Numbered from the stretch's first letter, positions 46,219-55,121 are shown. The stretch: 64,000 bases of DNA from Roseovarius tolerans (GCF_900109855.1 NZ_FOBO01000004.1:186001-250000); one strand, 5' to 3'. A program made the numbers and translations. Notes: generated by a model from the sequence alone, not told the origin.

Positions 46219-47495
46219 ACACTACCCTGCTTGTCCTGACGCTTGGCCTGCCGCTGATGCTGGTGCTGCGCGTGCCGTTGGCCTTTGCCATCGGCCTGGC
46301 CACGATAGGCGCGCTCTGGAGCGCTGATATCGACATGATGATATTTGCGCAGCGCATGGTTTCGGGCACGCAATCCTTCAGCCTGTTGGCGATCCCGTTC
46401 TTCATTCTCGCCGGTGACCTGATGACGGCGGGCGGTATCTCGCGTCGGCTGGTGGGATTCGCCGACGTGCTGGTGCGGCACCGCACCGGGGGGCTTGGCA
46501 TGGTCGCGGTTCTGGCCGCCGCCTTCTTCGCGGCGCTCTCGGGCTCCGCGCCCGCGACCACGGCGGCCATCGGGGCGATCATGATCCCGGAAATGGAAAA
46601 GCGCGGCTATTCGCGCGCCTTCGCCACAGCCCTCGCGGTCGCGGGCGGGATCATCGGGCCGATGCTGCCGCCGTCGATCCCGATGGTGGTCTGGGGGGTG
46701 ATGTCGGAGACCTCGATCAGCCAGCTGTTTCTCGCCGGTATCGTGCCGGGCATCCTGCTGGCGCTCGGCCTCATGGCGCTCTGCTGGCATCACGCGCGCA
46801 AGCATGACATCGCGCCGCAACCCAAGGCGACACGCGCCGAGGTCTGGGCCGCGTTCAACGCAGCGAAATGGGCGCTCTGCGGGCCGATCCTCGTGCTGGG
46901 TGGCATCTATGGCGGGATCGTCACGCCGACCGAGGCGGCCATCGTCGCAGCGGTCTTTGCGCTGGTGCTGGGCTTTGGCGTCTACCGGGAACTGACGCTG
47001 GACAATATCGTTCCGGTCACGCGCGGATCGCTCAAGACCATGACCATCGTCATGTTCATCATCGCGCTGGCCAACGGTTTCGGCTGGGTCATGGCCTTCG
47101 AGCGCATCCCCGGTCAGGTGACACAGGCGATGGAAGGCTTTGCCGACACCCCGGCGCTTTACCTGCTGCTGGTGAATCTGCTTTTGCTGGTGATCGGCTG
47201 CGTGATGGACAATCTCGCCGCGATGATCATCCTCGCCTCTTTCCTCATTCCCATCGGAGACCAGCTTGGCATGGACCCGGTGCAGTTCGGGGCAATGGTG
47301 GCGATCAATTTCACCATCGGCATGGCAACGCCGCCCTTCGGCTACACGATCTTTGTGGGGGCGGCGATCAGCGGTCTTCGGATCGGCCAGATCGCGCGGC
47401 CGCTGATCCCGATGCTGGGGGTGATGATTGCGGTGCTTCTGCTGGTTGCCTTCGTCCCGCAGGTGACGCTGTCCTTTGTAAGCCTCATGCGGTGA
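46215..47495 (+). CDS. TRAP transporter large permease (DctM), island copy
   Basis: 426 residues. Family landmarks: LAIPFFILAGDLMTAGGISRR, AFFAALSGSAPATTAAIGAI, MLPPSIPMVVWGVMSETSI and MATPPFGYTIFVGAAISG. Together with the two preceding genes it makes a complete Na+-coupled importer. Confidence 0.93.
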   Translation: MNTTLLVLTLGLPLMLVLRVPLAFAIGLATIGALWSADIDMMIFAQRMVSGTQSFSLLAIPFFILAGDLMTAGGISRRLVGFADVLVRHRTGGLGMVAVLAAAFFAALSGSAPATTAAIGAIMIPEMEKRGYSRAFATALAVAGGIIGPMLPPSIPMVVWGVMSETSISQLFLAGIVPGILLALGLMALCWHHARKHDIAPQPKATRAEVWAAFNAAKWALCGPILVLGGIYGGIVTPTEAAIVAAVFALVLGFGVYRELTLDNIVPVTRGSLKTMTIVMFIIALANGFGWVMAFERIPGQVTQAMEGFADTPALYLLLVNLLLLVIGCVMDNLAAMIILASFLIPIGDQLGMDPVQFGAMVAINFTIGMATPPFGYTIFVGAAISGLRIGQIARPLIPMLGVMIAVLLLVAFVPQVTLSFVSLMR

Positions 47496-47499
47496 TGCC

Positions 47500-48411
47500 A
47501 TGGTGAACCTGCGCAATTTCGACCTCAATCTGCTGGTGATCTTCCGCGCCATCATGGCACGCGGCTCCATTGCTGGGGCCGCGGAGGAAATTGGCTTGTC
47601 GCCCTCTGCGGTCAGTCATGCGCTGGCCCGCCTGCGCGTCATGCTCAATGACGAGCTGTTCTTTCGCACCGCCGACGGGGTGTGCCCCACCGACCGCGCG
47701 CGCGAGTTGAGCGCCGATATCGAACGTGGACTGGGCTTCATCTCGACGGCGATTTCGCTGCAACACCAGTTTGTGCCCTCCGAGGCGAAGCGGGTTTTCA
47801 CCATGCAGGTCGCTGATTACGTCTCAGGTTTTCTGCTACCAAGGTTGGCCGAGCGGTTGCAGGTCGAGGCGCCCGGCGTGTCCTTCGACATCCTGCCGTT
47901 TTCGATCTCGCCCGAGAGCGTCTGGGACAGGGTCGATATGCAGGTGCGTCTCACCCCGGGACGACTTCAGCCCGAGATGGTGCGCTCGCAGCGGCTCTTG
48001 GCAGATGAGATCGTCGTGCTGATGCGCCGTGACCATCCGCGTGCGAATGATCCGATGACGGCGGAGCTTTATGCCGAACTTCCCCATGTTAAGCTGTCGC
48101 AATCGGCCACCGGAACCACGGTAATAGATGACGCACTTGCCGCGCGCGGCCTGGAGCGGCACATGGCGATGACCGTGGCAAGTTGGTTCGAGATTCCCGA
48201 TATCGTGGCCAAGTCCGACCTGATCGCAATCGCGCCGCGTCGGCTCTTCTCGCTCGACCCACGCCTGCGCAATCTCAAGGCGTCACCCCTGCCACTGGAA
48301 GAAGTGGTGTTCTCGTTCGACCTCTGCTGGGATCTCAGGACCGAACGCGAGCCGGGACAGAAATGGCTGCGCAAGGTTGTGTCGGATGTCTTCAAGGAGA
48401 TCCGCACGTGA
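47500..48411 (+). CDS. LysR-family regulator, co-transcribed with island TRAP genes
   Basis: 303 residues. HTH at about residues 4-60: NFDLNLLVIFRAIMARG and GAAEEIGLSPSAVSHALARL, the NodD/PcpR-like DLNLL type. The effector-binding domain follows. It starts 4 bases after dctM, so probably shares the promoter and feeds back on the operon. Confidence 0.9.
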   Translation: MVNLRNFDLNLLVIFRAIMARGSIAGAAEEIGLSPSAVSHALARLRVMLNDELFFRTADGVCPTDRARELSADIERGLGFISTAISLQHQFVPSEAKRVFTMQVADYVSGFLLPRLAERLQVEAPGVSFDILPFSISPESVWDRVDMQVRLTPGRLQPEMVRSQRLLADEIVVLMRRDHPRANDPMTAELYAELPHVKLSQSATGTTVIDDALAARGLERHMAMTVASWFEIPDIVAKSDLIAIAPRRLFSLDPRLRNLKASPLPLEEVVFSFDLCWDLRTEREPGQKWLRKVVSDVFKEIRT

Positions 48412-48506
48412 AGCAGCCCGCCTTTGACCTGCGAGTTGTCCGGCTGCCGTAGCGCAATTCCAGCATTCGTTTGGTGAGTAGGCGGCGTGGATTTAGTCGA
48501 AATCCT

Positions 48507-49424
48507 TGTCGAGGTGCTGATCGCAGCTGCTAGCTGACCCATATCCACGAGGTGGTCTATGAAGAGCCTGAGCTTTTGCAGCATGGGTTTGACCGGCGGC
48601 CAGACGACATGGATCGGCAAGCCGTGTGGGCGGAGGTCCGGCAGAACCTGAACCAACCGACCCTCCTCGATATCCCTGTGAACGATAAACATTGGTAGAA
48701 GCGCTATGCCAAGTCCGGCACAGACCATGTCGCGCATCGCCTCGCCATTGTTGGTGACAAGATGCGAGGGTCGGGGAGGCCGAACATGCGGCTTGAAACG
48801 CCAGATGTCGCCGATCCGTCGGTTCAGAGAACGGATCGTGGCATGCTCCGAGAGCTAAGCCGGGTCAGTGAGCGGGCCATGACGCTCAATATAGTCGGGG
48901 CTTGCGACGATGGCGCGCCGATCCTCGCAGAGCTTGCGCGAGAGGAGCGTGCTGTCCGACATCTCACCTAGACGAATGCCAACGTCATGACCCTTGCGCG
49001 CCAGATCGACCATGGCGTCGTCATAGTCGAGCACGATCTCGAGTGCGGGATGTGCCCGGGCAATTAAAGCAATGATCGGGCCAAGATGATGGATGCCGAA
49101 GCTCATCGGTGCCGATATGCATAGCTGACCACGCAGTTCCTTGACGTCAGAGACCGCACTTTCAGTCGCATTGACCAGGTGCGCGAGCGCCGGTCGCAGC
49201 CGCTCGGCGAGTGTCAGCGCCGAATCCGTCGGTGTGATGCGTCCTGCGTGGCGTGTGAAGAGGGCTGTTCCGAGGGCTGTCTCGAAGTCACTGATCCGCT
49301 TGCTGATCACGGGTTTCGAGACATCCACGCGGATTGCAGCGCCCGAAATCGAGTCTGCATCGATAACCACGAGAAAGGTCTCGATTTCGTTGATCGTCCA
49401 CCGCATTTTTTCTGATTTCGGCAT
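48507..49424 (-). pseudogene. LysR-family regulator broken by an in-frame stop
   Basis: Starts at ATG 49424. The HTH (INEIETFLVVIDADSISGAA, VSKPVISKRISDFE) and effector domain run to GPLTDPA, then TAG at 48855-48857. The same frame continues beyond the stop with LSEHATIRSLNRRIGDIW and GLGIALLPMFIVHRDIEEGRL, the normal LysR C-terminal half. The original 3' end is also blurred, the frame reading on past 48507. A single nonsense change therefore separates it from an intact gene. Confidence 0.85.
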
Positions 49425-49654
49425 GGATCGATCATGCGCAATTTTCAAACGCTGTGTGCTGCGATGCGATGTCGCCACGCCGAGCGTCGGCTTGGCTCCT
49501 GCGATAACACTCGAACATCTGCAACTTGCGGTTTTAACCAAGACAAAGAACTAGAACATCATATCCCCTCTCATCCCGCCACACTTTCCCAATCTCACGC
49601 TTGCTATAGCGAAGACATGCAGCGCGTGCTGCGTCACAAATGAGAGAAACAGCG

Positions 49655-50056
49655 ATGACCAAGAGACCGCATCAGGACACCCGGCTGGCGAAATATGTTG
49701 AACGCCGCATTCTGGAACTGAAACCGCACAAGACGCAGGGCGAAATCGCCGCGCAGGCGGGCTTCATCAATCCGAACGTGATCACGATGATCAAGCAGGG
49801 AAAGACCAAGGCGGCGCTCGACCGCATCCCGGCCCTCGCCCGTGCGCTGGAGTGCGATCCGGCCTACTTGACGCGCCTCGCCCTGGAGCAGGCAGTTGGA
49901 CCGACGGCGGCGGCGGCTGTGACCGAGATATTCGGCACGCCGATCTCCGCGAATGAGCGGGGCTGGATCGAAGCGATCCGCGCAGCCTCCGACAATAGCG
50001 ATCCGCGCCTGACCAGCCGGTCGCAGGCGGCGATCAATGCTATCTTCGGGAGGTAG
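49655..50056 (+). CDS. Small XRE-like DNA-binding protein
   Basis: 133 residues. The N-terminal helix-turn-helix (KTQGEIAAQAGFINPNVITM, about residues 26-45) is followed by ALDRIPALARALECDPAYL, characteristic of lambda-repressor-like regulators of mobile elements. ATG 49655 has a GAGA site; another ATG lies five codons upstream. Followed after 5 bases by a 46-residue ORF. Confidence 0.75.
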   Translation: MTKRPHQDTRLAKYVERRILELKPHKTQGEIAAQAGFINPNVITMIKQGKTKAALDRIPALARALECDPAYLTRLALEQAVGPTAAAAVTEIFGTPISANERGWIEAIRAASDNSDPRLTSRSQAAINAIFGR

Positions 50057-50061
50057 AGGCG

Positions 50062-50202
50062 ATGAAGCATATGGAGGAACTCAGCGAGAACGAGCGCGCC
50101 TGGTTGGAATTCCTGCGGATGATCAGCCTCGACTGCGACCCGGCACTCACGCTGCGGCGCGTGCAGCTACTGCGACGTGTTTGTGCAGCCAAGCGGGCAT
50201 AG
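50062..50202 (+). CDS. 46-residue protein downstream of the XRE-like gene
   Basis: Starts MKHMEELSENERAWLEFLRM and ends CAAKRA. It has a good ribosome site (GAGG overlapping the previous stop region) and 5-base spacing to the XRE-like gene, suggesting co-translation. Amphipathic and charged, with no membrane segment. The pairing of an HTH protein with a tiny partner could be a regulatory pair; function unknown. Confidence 0.55.
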   Translation: MKHMEELSENERAWLEFLRMISLDCDPALTLRRVQLLRRVCAAKRA

Positions 50203-50382
50203 GAAAGAGAATTGCACCCCTGCGCAACCAACATCCAATTGAGCGCTCATTGGGGCCAACCCGGCCGCTGACGACTTCTTCGATGTAGATTTTTCAGGCG
50301 GGCTGAAACTCTTTCGCTGGCGCATCCGTATCTTCTGTCGCTAACGCAGGAAAGCTGCGGACATTATTGGGAGGAGAAATAC

Positions 50383-50934
50383 ATGAAAATCGTATCCAAA
50401 CTGGCCACTGCCGTTACAGCATTAACCATCGCGACTGCCGCCTATGCAGAAAACCCGATGGTTGGCGGCGCGCCGATGTTCGAGAACAAGAACATCGTGG
50501 AAAACGCCGTGAACTCGGCCGACCACACGACGCTCGTTGCTGCTGTCAAGGCCGCGGGGCTGGTCGAAACCCTGCAAAGCCCCGGACCATTCACCGTCTT
50601 CGCGCCGGTCAACGACGCGTTCGCGGCCCTGCCGGACGACACCGTCGACACGCTGCTGAAGCCCGAGAACAAGGACATGCTCACCAAGGTGCTGACCGCG
50701 CACGTGGTTGCGGGTGACTGGTCCGCCGGCGAGATCGCACGCCAGGCGCGCGCCTCGTCCGATGGCTTTTATCACTTCAATGCGGTGTCGGGCGACGCCC
50801 TGTCGGCGCAGGTGCGGGGCAACAACGTCTTTATCTACGACGAAAGCGGCAACGCGGGCCGCGTGACCATCGCGGATGTCGATCAGTCAAACGGCGTGAT
50901 CCACGTCGTCGATACGGTCCTCGTTCCGAAATAG
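50383..50934 (+). CDS. Secreted fasciclin-domain protein
   Basis: 183 residues. Signal peptide to about residue 22 (AAYA), then one FAS1 domain: NIVENAVNSADHTTLVAAVKAAG, the H1 motif GPFTVFAPVNDAFAALP, and the end VIHVVDTVLVPK. FAS1 proteins mediate adhesion or bind ligands in the periplasm. Strong GGGAGGAG site. Stands ahead of msrB and doxX in the same direction. Confidence 0.92.
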   Translation: MKIVSKLATAVTALTIATAAYAENPMVGGAPMFENKNIVENAVNSADHTTLVAAVKAAGLVETLQSPGPFTVFAPVNDAFAALPDDTVDTLLKPENKDMLTKVLTAHVVAGDWSAGEIARQARASSDGFYHFNAVSGDALSAQVRGNNVFIYDESGNAGRVTIADVDQSNGVIHVVDTVLVPK

Positions 50935-51007
50935 GTCGAGCAGAACCGCCTGGGCGGGCCGACGCCCCCCGCTGGTCCGTCCGGGCATTTTTCGAAGAGG
51001 TGAAACC

Positions 51008-51475
51008 ATGAAACGCAGAGCATTTCTCTTGATGACGGGAGCCGCCTTGATGGCACGGCCTCTCCACGCCTCAACATGCGGTTTCGAGATTTGCCGCACC
51101 GAAGCGGAGTGGCGCGACCGCCTGAGCGAGAACGAATACCTGGTGCTGCGCGAGGAAGAAACCGAGCGGCCATACACTAGCCCACTCAATGAAGAAACGC
51201 GCACTGGGACATACCATTGTCGTGGGTGCGACCTCCCGGTTTATGTCTCGGACTCGAAATACGACAGTGGAACCGGCTGGCCGAGCTTTTATAAAAGCCT
51301 GCCGGATGCTGTTAGGACTAAAGAAGACAGGAAACTCCTCTTTCAGGTCCGGACCGAGGTGCATTGCCGCCGATGTGGCAGCCACTTGGGCCATATTTTC
51401 GATGACGGACCGGAGCCGACGGGCAAACGTCACTGCCTGAATGGTCTCAGCCTGACCTTCGTTCCAGGCGAATGA
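51008..51475 (+). CDS. msrB: Peptide methionine-(R)-S-oxide reductase MsrB, exported
   Basis: 155 residues. Tat-like leader KRRAFLL with a hydrophobic run to about residue 22, so it repairs oxidised periplasmic proteins. MsrB core: YHCRGCDLPVY and CRRCGSHLGHIF carry the two zinc CxxC pairs; SGTGWPSFYK binds substrate; the resolving/catalytic end is KRHCLNGLSLTF. Overlaps the DoxX start by four bases. Confidence 0.92.
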   Translation: MKRRAFLLMTGAALMARPLHASTCGFEICRTEAEWRDRLSENEYLVLREEETERPYTSPLNEETRTGTYHCRGCDLPVYVSDSKYDSGTGWPSFYKSLPDAVRTKEDRKLLFQVRTEVHCRRCGSHLGHIFDDGPEPTGKRHCLNGLSLTFVPGE

Positions 51476-51825
51476 CCAATAGATTTGAATGGGCCGTCGG
51501 GCGGTATCTATTGGCGATACTTTTTCTTGCCGGGGCCGTGCAGAAGACAATTGACCCAGGTCCCGCGCAGGCGCTTTTGGCGGGTGTTGGATTGCCCGAG
51601 TTGTTGATCTGGCCCGCCCTGGCGTTCAACGTGTTGGCTGCCGGGCTTCTTATCGCGGGCAAGTTCTTGAAACCTCTCGGACGTTGGTTGGCGGTATATT
51701 GCCTGCTGACTAGCGTCTTTCATTTCATTCCATCGGCCCCATGGCAGATGTCGATCATGATCAAGAACTGGGCGGTGGCGGGCGGGTGCCTGATCTTGTC
51801 GGCATCGTTGGAAAATAGCACTTGA
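51472..51825 (+). CDS. DoxX-like membrane protein
   Basis: 117 residues with four membrane segments. GRYLLAILFLAGAVQKTIDP and the GVGLPELLIWPALAFNVLA stretch match the DoxX fold. It is translationally coupled to msrB (ATGA), so a redox-related role with the exported reductase is plausible but inferred. Confidence 0.85.
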   Translation: MTNRFEWAVGRYLLAILFLAGAVQKTIDPGPAQALLAGVGLPELLIWPALAFNVLAAGLLIAGKFLKPLGRWLAVYCLLTSVFHFIPSAPWQMSIMIKNWAVAGGCLILSASLENST

Positions 51826-52248
51826 GCACAGGACCAAAAGCTTATGGTCAAAACGGTGATTTGGGCAATCTCGTAGGCTGCGACTCAATAACTGGACGCT
51901 CATCCGCCGCGCAGCTTCTGGTGCAGATCGGCTCGAGCCAGACCCTAGCTGTGCCATGCACGATGGTCAGCGTCCCAGACACGATCATGGTTTGCGAGCA
52001 ATAGACCGAACGTTCCCGTGGCAGCAAGTCTCGGAGCTTTACGCTTAATGCATCAACCTGATCACGCGTCCACTTTGAATGTTTTCGAACTGTGCTGGCT
52101 GGTTGATTCCTCAAGCCAAGCTTGGCTGATCACGATGGGCACTCTGTGGGCGAATTGGTCGTTGTGCAAAGCCCCCACCGCATGTTGCACATACGTTATG
52201 TAGAATCTTTTCCAAACATTCGGCACAATAGGTGCATATGCGCGACAG
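51826..52248. other. 423-base stretch without a supported gene
   Basis: Only short open frames without family features on either strand. It lies just upstream of the integrase fragment and probably holds the degraded remainder of that gene or DNA replaced by a deletion. Confidence 0.5.
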
Positions 52249-52482
52249 TTGAAGTCCATCAAAAAGGGTTTCAAGGCCGCTGTGGTTGATGCATGGCCGC
52301 GCGATGTCTCTCCGCATGTGCTGCGCCACACGGCTGCTGTCCACATGGCCGAAGCATGTGTCACGATGGACGAGATCGCCCAGTATCTTGGGCATTCAGA
52401 CTCGCGTATCACGGCCTCCATTTACGCGCGTTACAGTCCGGAACATCTCCGCAAGGCGGCCAGTGCACTGGAGTTCGGATAG
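52249..52482 (+). pseudogene. C-terminal fragment of a tyrosine recombinase (integrase)
   Basis: 77 residues, the catalytic end only. SPHVLRHTAAVHMAE gives the H-x-x-R pair (His23, Arg26), QYLGHSDSRIT the third-box His49, and ASIYARYSP the nucleophile Tyr59. The N-terminal DNA-binding domain and the first catalytic arginine are missing (normal length 300-400 residues). Located 72 bases inside the intact tRNA-Pro and reading towards it, the usual place for the island integrase. Confidence 0.88.
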
Positions 52483-52486
52483 CGTG

Positions 52487-52515
52487 CAGGTTCGACGAAC
52501 CTTGGAGCACAGTCT
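52487..52515. repeat. Attachment-like module, right
   Basis: CAGGTTCGACGAACC, then TTGG and AGCACAGTCT, directly after the integrase-fragment stop. Same block order as 28242-28280. Contains a perfect GGTTCG/CGAACC palindrome (52489-52501). Confidence 0.45.
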
Positions 52516-52526
52516 TTAAATCACCA

Positions 52527-52546
52527 AAGGCCCCGTAAGGGGCCTT
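52527..52546 (-). terminator. Terminator of tRNA-Pro
   Basis: AAGGCCCC and GGGGCCTT with a GTAA loop form a perfect 8-bp stem just beyond the tRNA 3' end. Similar to the hairpin at 28086-28105 but not identical, consistent with being brought in by the island. Confidence 0.75.
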
Positions 52547-52548
52547 GA

Positions 52549-52601
52549 TTCATTGGTCGGAGTGAGAGGATTCGAACCTCCGGCCCCTGCCTCCCGAAGA
52601 C
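52549..52601 (-). repeat. att direct repeat, right copy (in intact tRNA-Pro)
   Basis: 53 bases identical to 28108-28160, covering the 3' half of the functional tRNA-Pro plus five downstream bases. Identity ends exactly in the anticodon stem. Confidence 0.92.
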
Positions 52602-52630
52602 AGTGCTCTACCAAGCTGAGCTACACTCCG
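52554..52630 (-). tRNA. tRNA-Pro (anticodon CGG)
   Basis: 77 nt including encoded CCA. Acceptor stem CGGAGTG/CACTCCG with discriminator A; D-arm GCTCAGCTTGGTAGAGC; anticodon stem CTGTC/GGCAG around loop TTCGGGA; T-arm with GGTTCGAATCC. Target site of the island. Confidence 0.96.
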
Positions 52631-52738
52631 ACCGTGAGACAGGCGACTATACGTCGTGGCGGGGCTTTGCAAGGGGGATTTCCGGGGTCTTGCACAGTGC
52701 GGGCGCGGGCGGTGTGCCCGCGCCCGTTTTCACGTGGT

Positions 52739-53845
52739 TCAGAGGCTCGCGTCGAGGGCGGCAACGACGGCGTCGCCCATCTCGCTGGTGGAGACGGGGG
52801 TGGCCCCCTCCTCGCCCAGAAGGTCGGCGGTGCGCAGCCCGTCGGCCAGAACCTGCTCGACCGCCTTTTCCACGCGCGTCGCGTCCTCGCCCATATCGAA
52901 GGAATAGCGCAGCGCCATGGCGAAGCTGAGGATGCAGGCGATCGGGTTGGCCTTGCCCTGACCGGCGATGTCGGGGGCGGAGCCGTGGACCGGCTCGTAA
53001 AGCGCCTTGGGACGGCCATTGGCCATCGGCGCACCAAGCGAGGCCGAGGGCAGCATGCCGAGGCTGCCGGTCAGCATCGCGGCGGCGTCTGACAGCAGGT
53101 CACCGAAGAGGTTGTCGGTCACGATGACGTCGAACTGCTTGGGCCAGCGGCAGAGCTGCATGGCGCCTGCATCGGCATACATGTGGCTAAGCTCGACATC
53201 CGGGTAATCGGTGTCATGAACGCGCTGCACCACCTCGCGCCAGAGCACGCCGGATTCCATCACGTTGGCCTTTTCCATCGAGCAGACCCGGTTCGAGCGC
53301 TTGCGCGCCAGCTCGAACGCCGAGCGCGCGACGCGGTCAATCTCGCTTTCAGTGTAACGCTGGGTGTTGATGCCGACGCGCTCGTTGCCCTCCTGGATGA
53401 TGCCGCGCGGCTCTCCGAAATAGATGCCGGAGGTGAGTTCGCGCACGATCATGATGTCGAGGCCGGCGACCACATCCTTTTTCAACGAGGAGAAATCCGC
53501 CAGCGCGTCGAAGCACTGTGCCGGGCGCAGGTTGGCGAAAAGGTCCATTTTCTTGCGCAGGCGCAGGAGGCCGCGCTCGGGCTTCACGCTGAAGTCGAGG
53601 TCGTCGTATTTGGGCCCGCCGACGGCGCCGAGCAGGACGGCATCGACCTCTTGCGCGCGGGCCATGGTGTCATCGTGCAGCGGCGTGCCGTGCGCGTCAT
53701 AGGAGCAGCCGCCGACGAGATCCTCGCTCACATCGAAGGTGACCCCGCGTTTGTCGCCAAACCAGCCGATGATCTTGGTGACTTCGGCCATGACTTCGGG
53801 GCCGATCCCGTCACCGGGCAGGATGAGAAGCGAAGGGTTGCTCAT
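52739..53845 (-). CDS. leuB: 3-isopropylmalate dehydrogenase
   Basis: 368 residues, full length. Nucleotide and metal motifs include [13 protein letters not shown] near residue 70, [17 protein letters not shown], and the signature [20 protein letters not shown], with [14 protein letters not shown] later. Oxidises 3-isopropylmalate in leucine synthesis. Same strand as leuD and leuC but separated from them by two unrelated genes. Confidence 0.96.
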   Translation of the reverse strand: MSNPSLLILPGDGIGPEVMAEVTKIIGWFGDKRGVTFDVSEDLVGGCSYDAHGTPLHDDTMARAQEVDAVLLGAVGGPKYDDLDFSVKPERGLLRLRKKMDLFANLRPAQCFDALADFSSLKKDVVAGLDIMIVRELTSGIYFGEPRGIIQEGNERVGINTQRYTESEIDRVARSAFELARKRSNRVCSMEKANVMESGVLWREVVQRVHDTDYPDVELSHMYADAGAMQLCRWPKQFDVIVTDNLFGDLLSDAAAMLTGSLGMLPSASLGAPMANGRPKALYEPVHGSAPDIAGQGKANPIACILSFAMALRYSFDMGEDATRVEKAVEQVLADGLRTADLLGEEGATPVSTSEMGDAVVAALDASL

Positions 53846-53936
53846 GGGGGTGTGTCCTTGGTTATGGCTTTGAATGATGCAGGTGGCCTATAGCCAAGGC
53901 GTGGCGGGGTCAAGAAAGCGCATGCTCAGGGCAGTA

Positions 53937-55121
53937 TCAGGGCAGTGTCAGATCGACCCAGACGAGCCGGTGACGGCTGGCCGTGGCGCTGTCCTCGGGC
54001 CAGTGGATGCCTGCGTCTAGGATGTGCAGGTCGCGCGACGGCAGGATGTAGGAGACGCGCAAGCTGCCGGGGCCGGGATCTGGCCAGTCGACCGTGTGCA
54101 GGCGCGGATCGCCGGATTTGTCGGGTGTGGGTGCGACCGGGCCGGGGCGCATCGGACGCGGGTCTTGCAGGCGTGGGTCGGCGAGCAGGGCGCGGATTGC
54201 GCCCTGCCGTCCGTCGCTGTCATCCGGGTCGAGATTGGTGTCGCCCATCAGCACGAAGCGCGCCTGCGGAGGCGGGCCGTAGGCCCCGTCGAGAAACACC
54301 TGCCAAAAGCGGATTTCGTCGTGGTTGCGCCGCCCGTTGGCGTCCTCGGGTCCGTCGAAGACCGGCGGCGTGGCGTGAAAGGCGAGGAGATGAAGCGGCC
54401 CCGAGGGCAGCATCAGTGGCACCACCCAATGGCCGGTATAGGAGAGGCGCTGCACCGCCTGCGTCTCGGGGGAGGGGAAGGCGGTGCCATCGTCATGCGT
54501 TGGTAGCAGCGCGCCGGGCAGGTCGCGCCACAAAAGATCGCTGAAATCGCGCACGGCGTCTTGGTCGATGGGCAGGCGCGACAGGAGCGCCATGCCGCCC
54601 TGACCGGAAAACGCGCCGTAGCCCTGCGCGTCGCGCGCGTCGCAGCAGCGCCCGTTGCCATCCATGTCGTGCCCGGTATGCATGCCGCTATTGGGGCGCA
54701 GCGCAAGGATGTGCGGATAGTGCGGGCCGTCCTGTGCCAGCCGGTCGCGCAGGGCGCGCAGCGCGTGCAGGTCATGGTCATGATCGACCTCCTGCAGGAG
54801 CAAGATGTCGGGGGAGAGGGCCGCGATCACCGCGGCGATGGCGGTGATCTGCGGGTCGTCCTCGCGCAGGATATCGCGGAGCAGAAGGCCGGGCCCCCGA
54901 CGTTCCAATTCGACATTCCAGGTGGCGAGGCGCAGGCTGTCGGCGGTGGCGGGGCAGCCAAGGCAGAGCAGCGCAAGGCAGAGCGCGATCAGGCGCGTTG
55001 CAACCCGTTGCCCCCGAGATCGTCGGCGGCATAGGCGCGGCGGCGCTTGTCCTCGATCATGTCGGCGATGCGGCTCATCGCGATGCCGCGGATCAACATG
55101 CTGGCAGGAAGAAAGGCCCAT
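53937..55121 (-). CDS. Endonuclease/exonuclease/phosphatase-family secreted protein
   Basis: The EEP fold is clear from SLRLATWNVELERRG onwards: LLLQEVDHDHD (catalytic Glu), FVLMGDTNLDPDD (Asp-x-Asn) and ASRHRLVWVDL (terminal His). A signal peptide (LIALCLALLCLGCPATA) sits near position 54990, but the only in-frame ATG is at 55121, inside the preceding membrane gene, giving an unnatural 40-residue leader; no ATG, GTG or TTG exists nearer. The true start may be a rare codon (CTG) or an indel may be present. The mature product is about 340 residues. Confidence 0.75.
   Translation of the reverse strand: MGLSSCQHVDPRHRDEPHRRHDRGQAPPRLCRRRSRGQRVATRLIALCLALLCLGCPATADSLRLATWNVELERRGPGLLLRDILREDDPQITAIAAVIAALSPDILLLQEVDHDHDLHALRALRDRLAQDGPHYPHILALRPNSGMHTGHDMDGNGRCCDARDAQGYGAFSGQGGMALLSRLPIDQDAVRDFSDLLWRDLPGALLPTHDDGTAFPSPETQAVQRLSYTGHWVVPLMLPSGPLHLLAFHATPPVFDGPEDANGRRNHDEIRFWQVFLDGAYGPPPQARFVLMGDTNLDPDDSDGRQGAIRALLADPRLQDPRPMRPGPVAPTPDKSGDPRLHTVDWPDPGPGSLRVSYILPSRDLHILDAGIHWPEDSATASRHRLVWVDLTLP

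Larger units (their letters stand above)
28108..52601. mobile_element. Genomic island integrated in tRNA-Pro(CGG), about 24.4 kb
   Basis: Bounded by 53-nt direct repeats (28108-28160 and 52549-52601), the right one lying in an intact tRNA-Pro. A truncated tyrosine recombinase (52249-52482) lies just inside the tRNA end. Cargo is accessory: an ion channel, efflux, transporters, regulators and stress proteins. Several broken genes are present. No replication, conjugation or phage structural genes are visible, so it is an integrative island rather than a recognisable ICE or prophage, and it probably can no longer excise itself. Confidence 0.85.

Noticed and set aside
46125..47570. 481-codon minus-strand open frame
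   Set aside because: Antisense to the TRAP large permease, extremely rich in Arg, His and Asp, no domain.
52249..52482. A complete small integrase or XerC-like gene
   Set aside because: Only the C-terminal catalytic part is present; the first arginine and DNA-binding domain are missing.
28108..52601. Prophage or conjugative element
   Set aside because: No capsid, tail, terminase, relaxase, type IV secretion or replication genes are visible in the interval.
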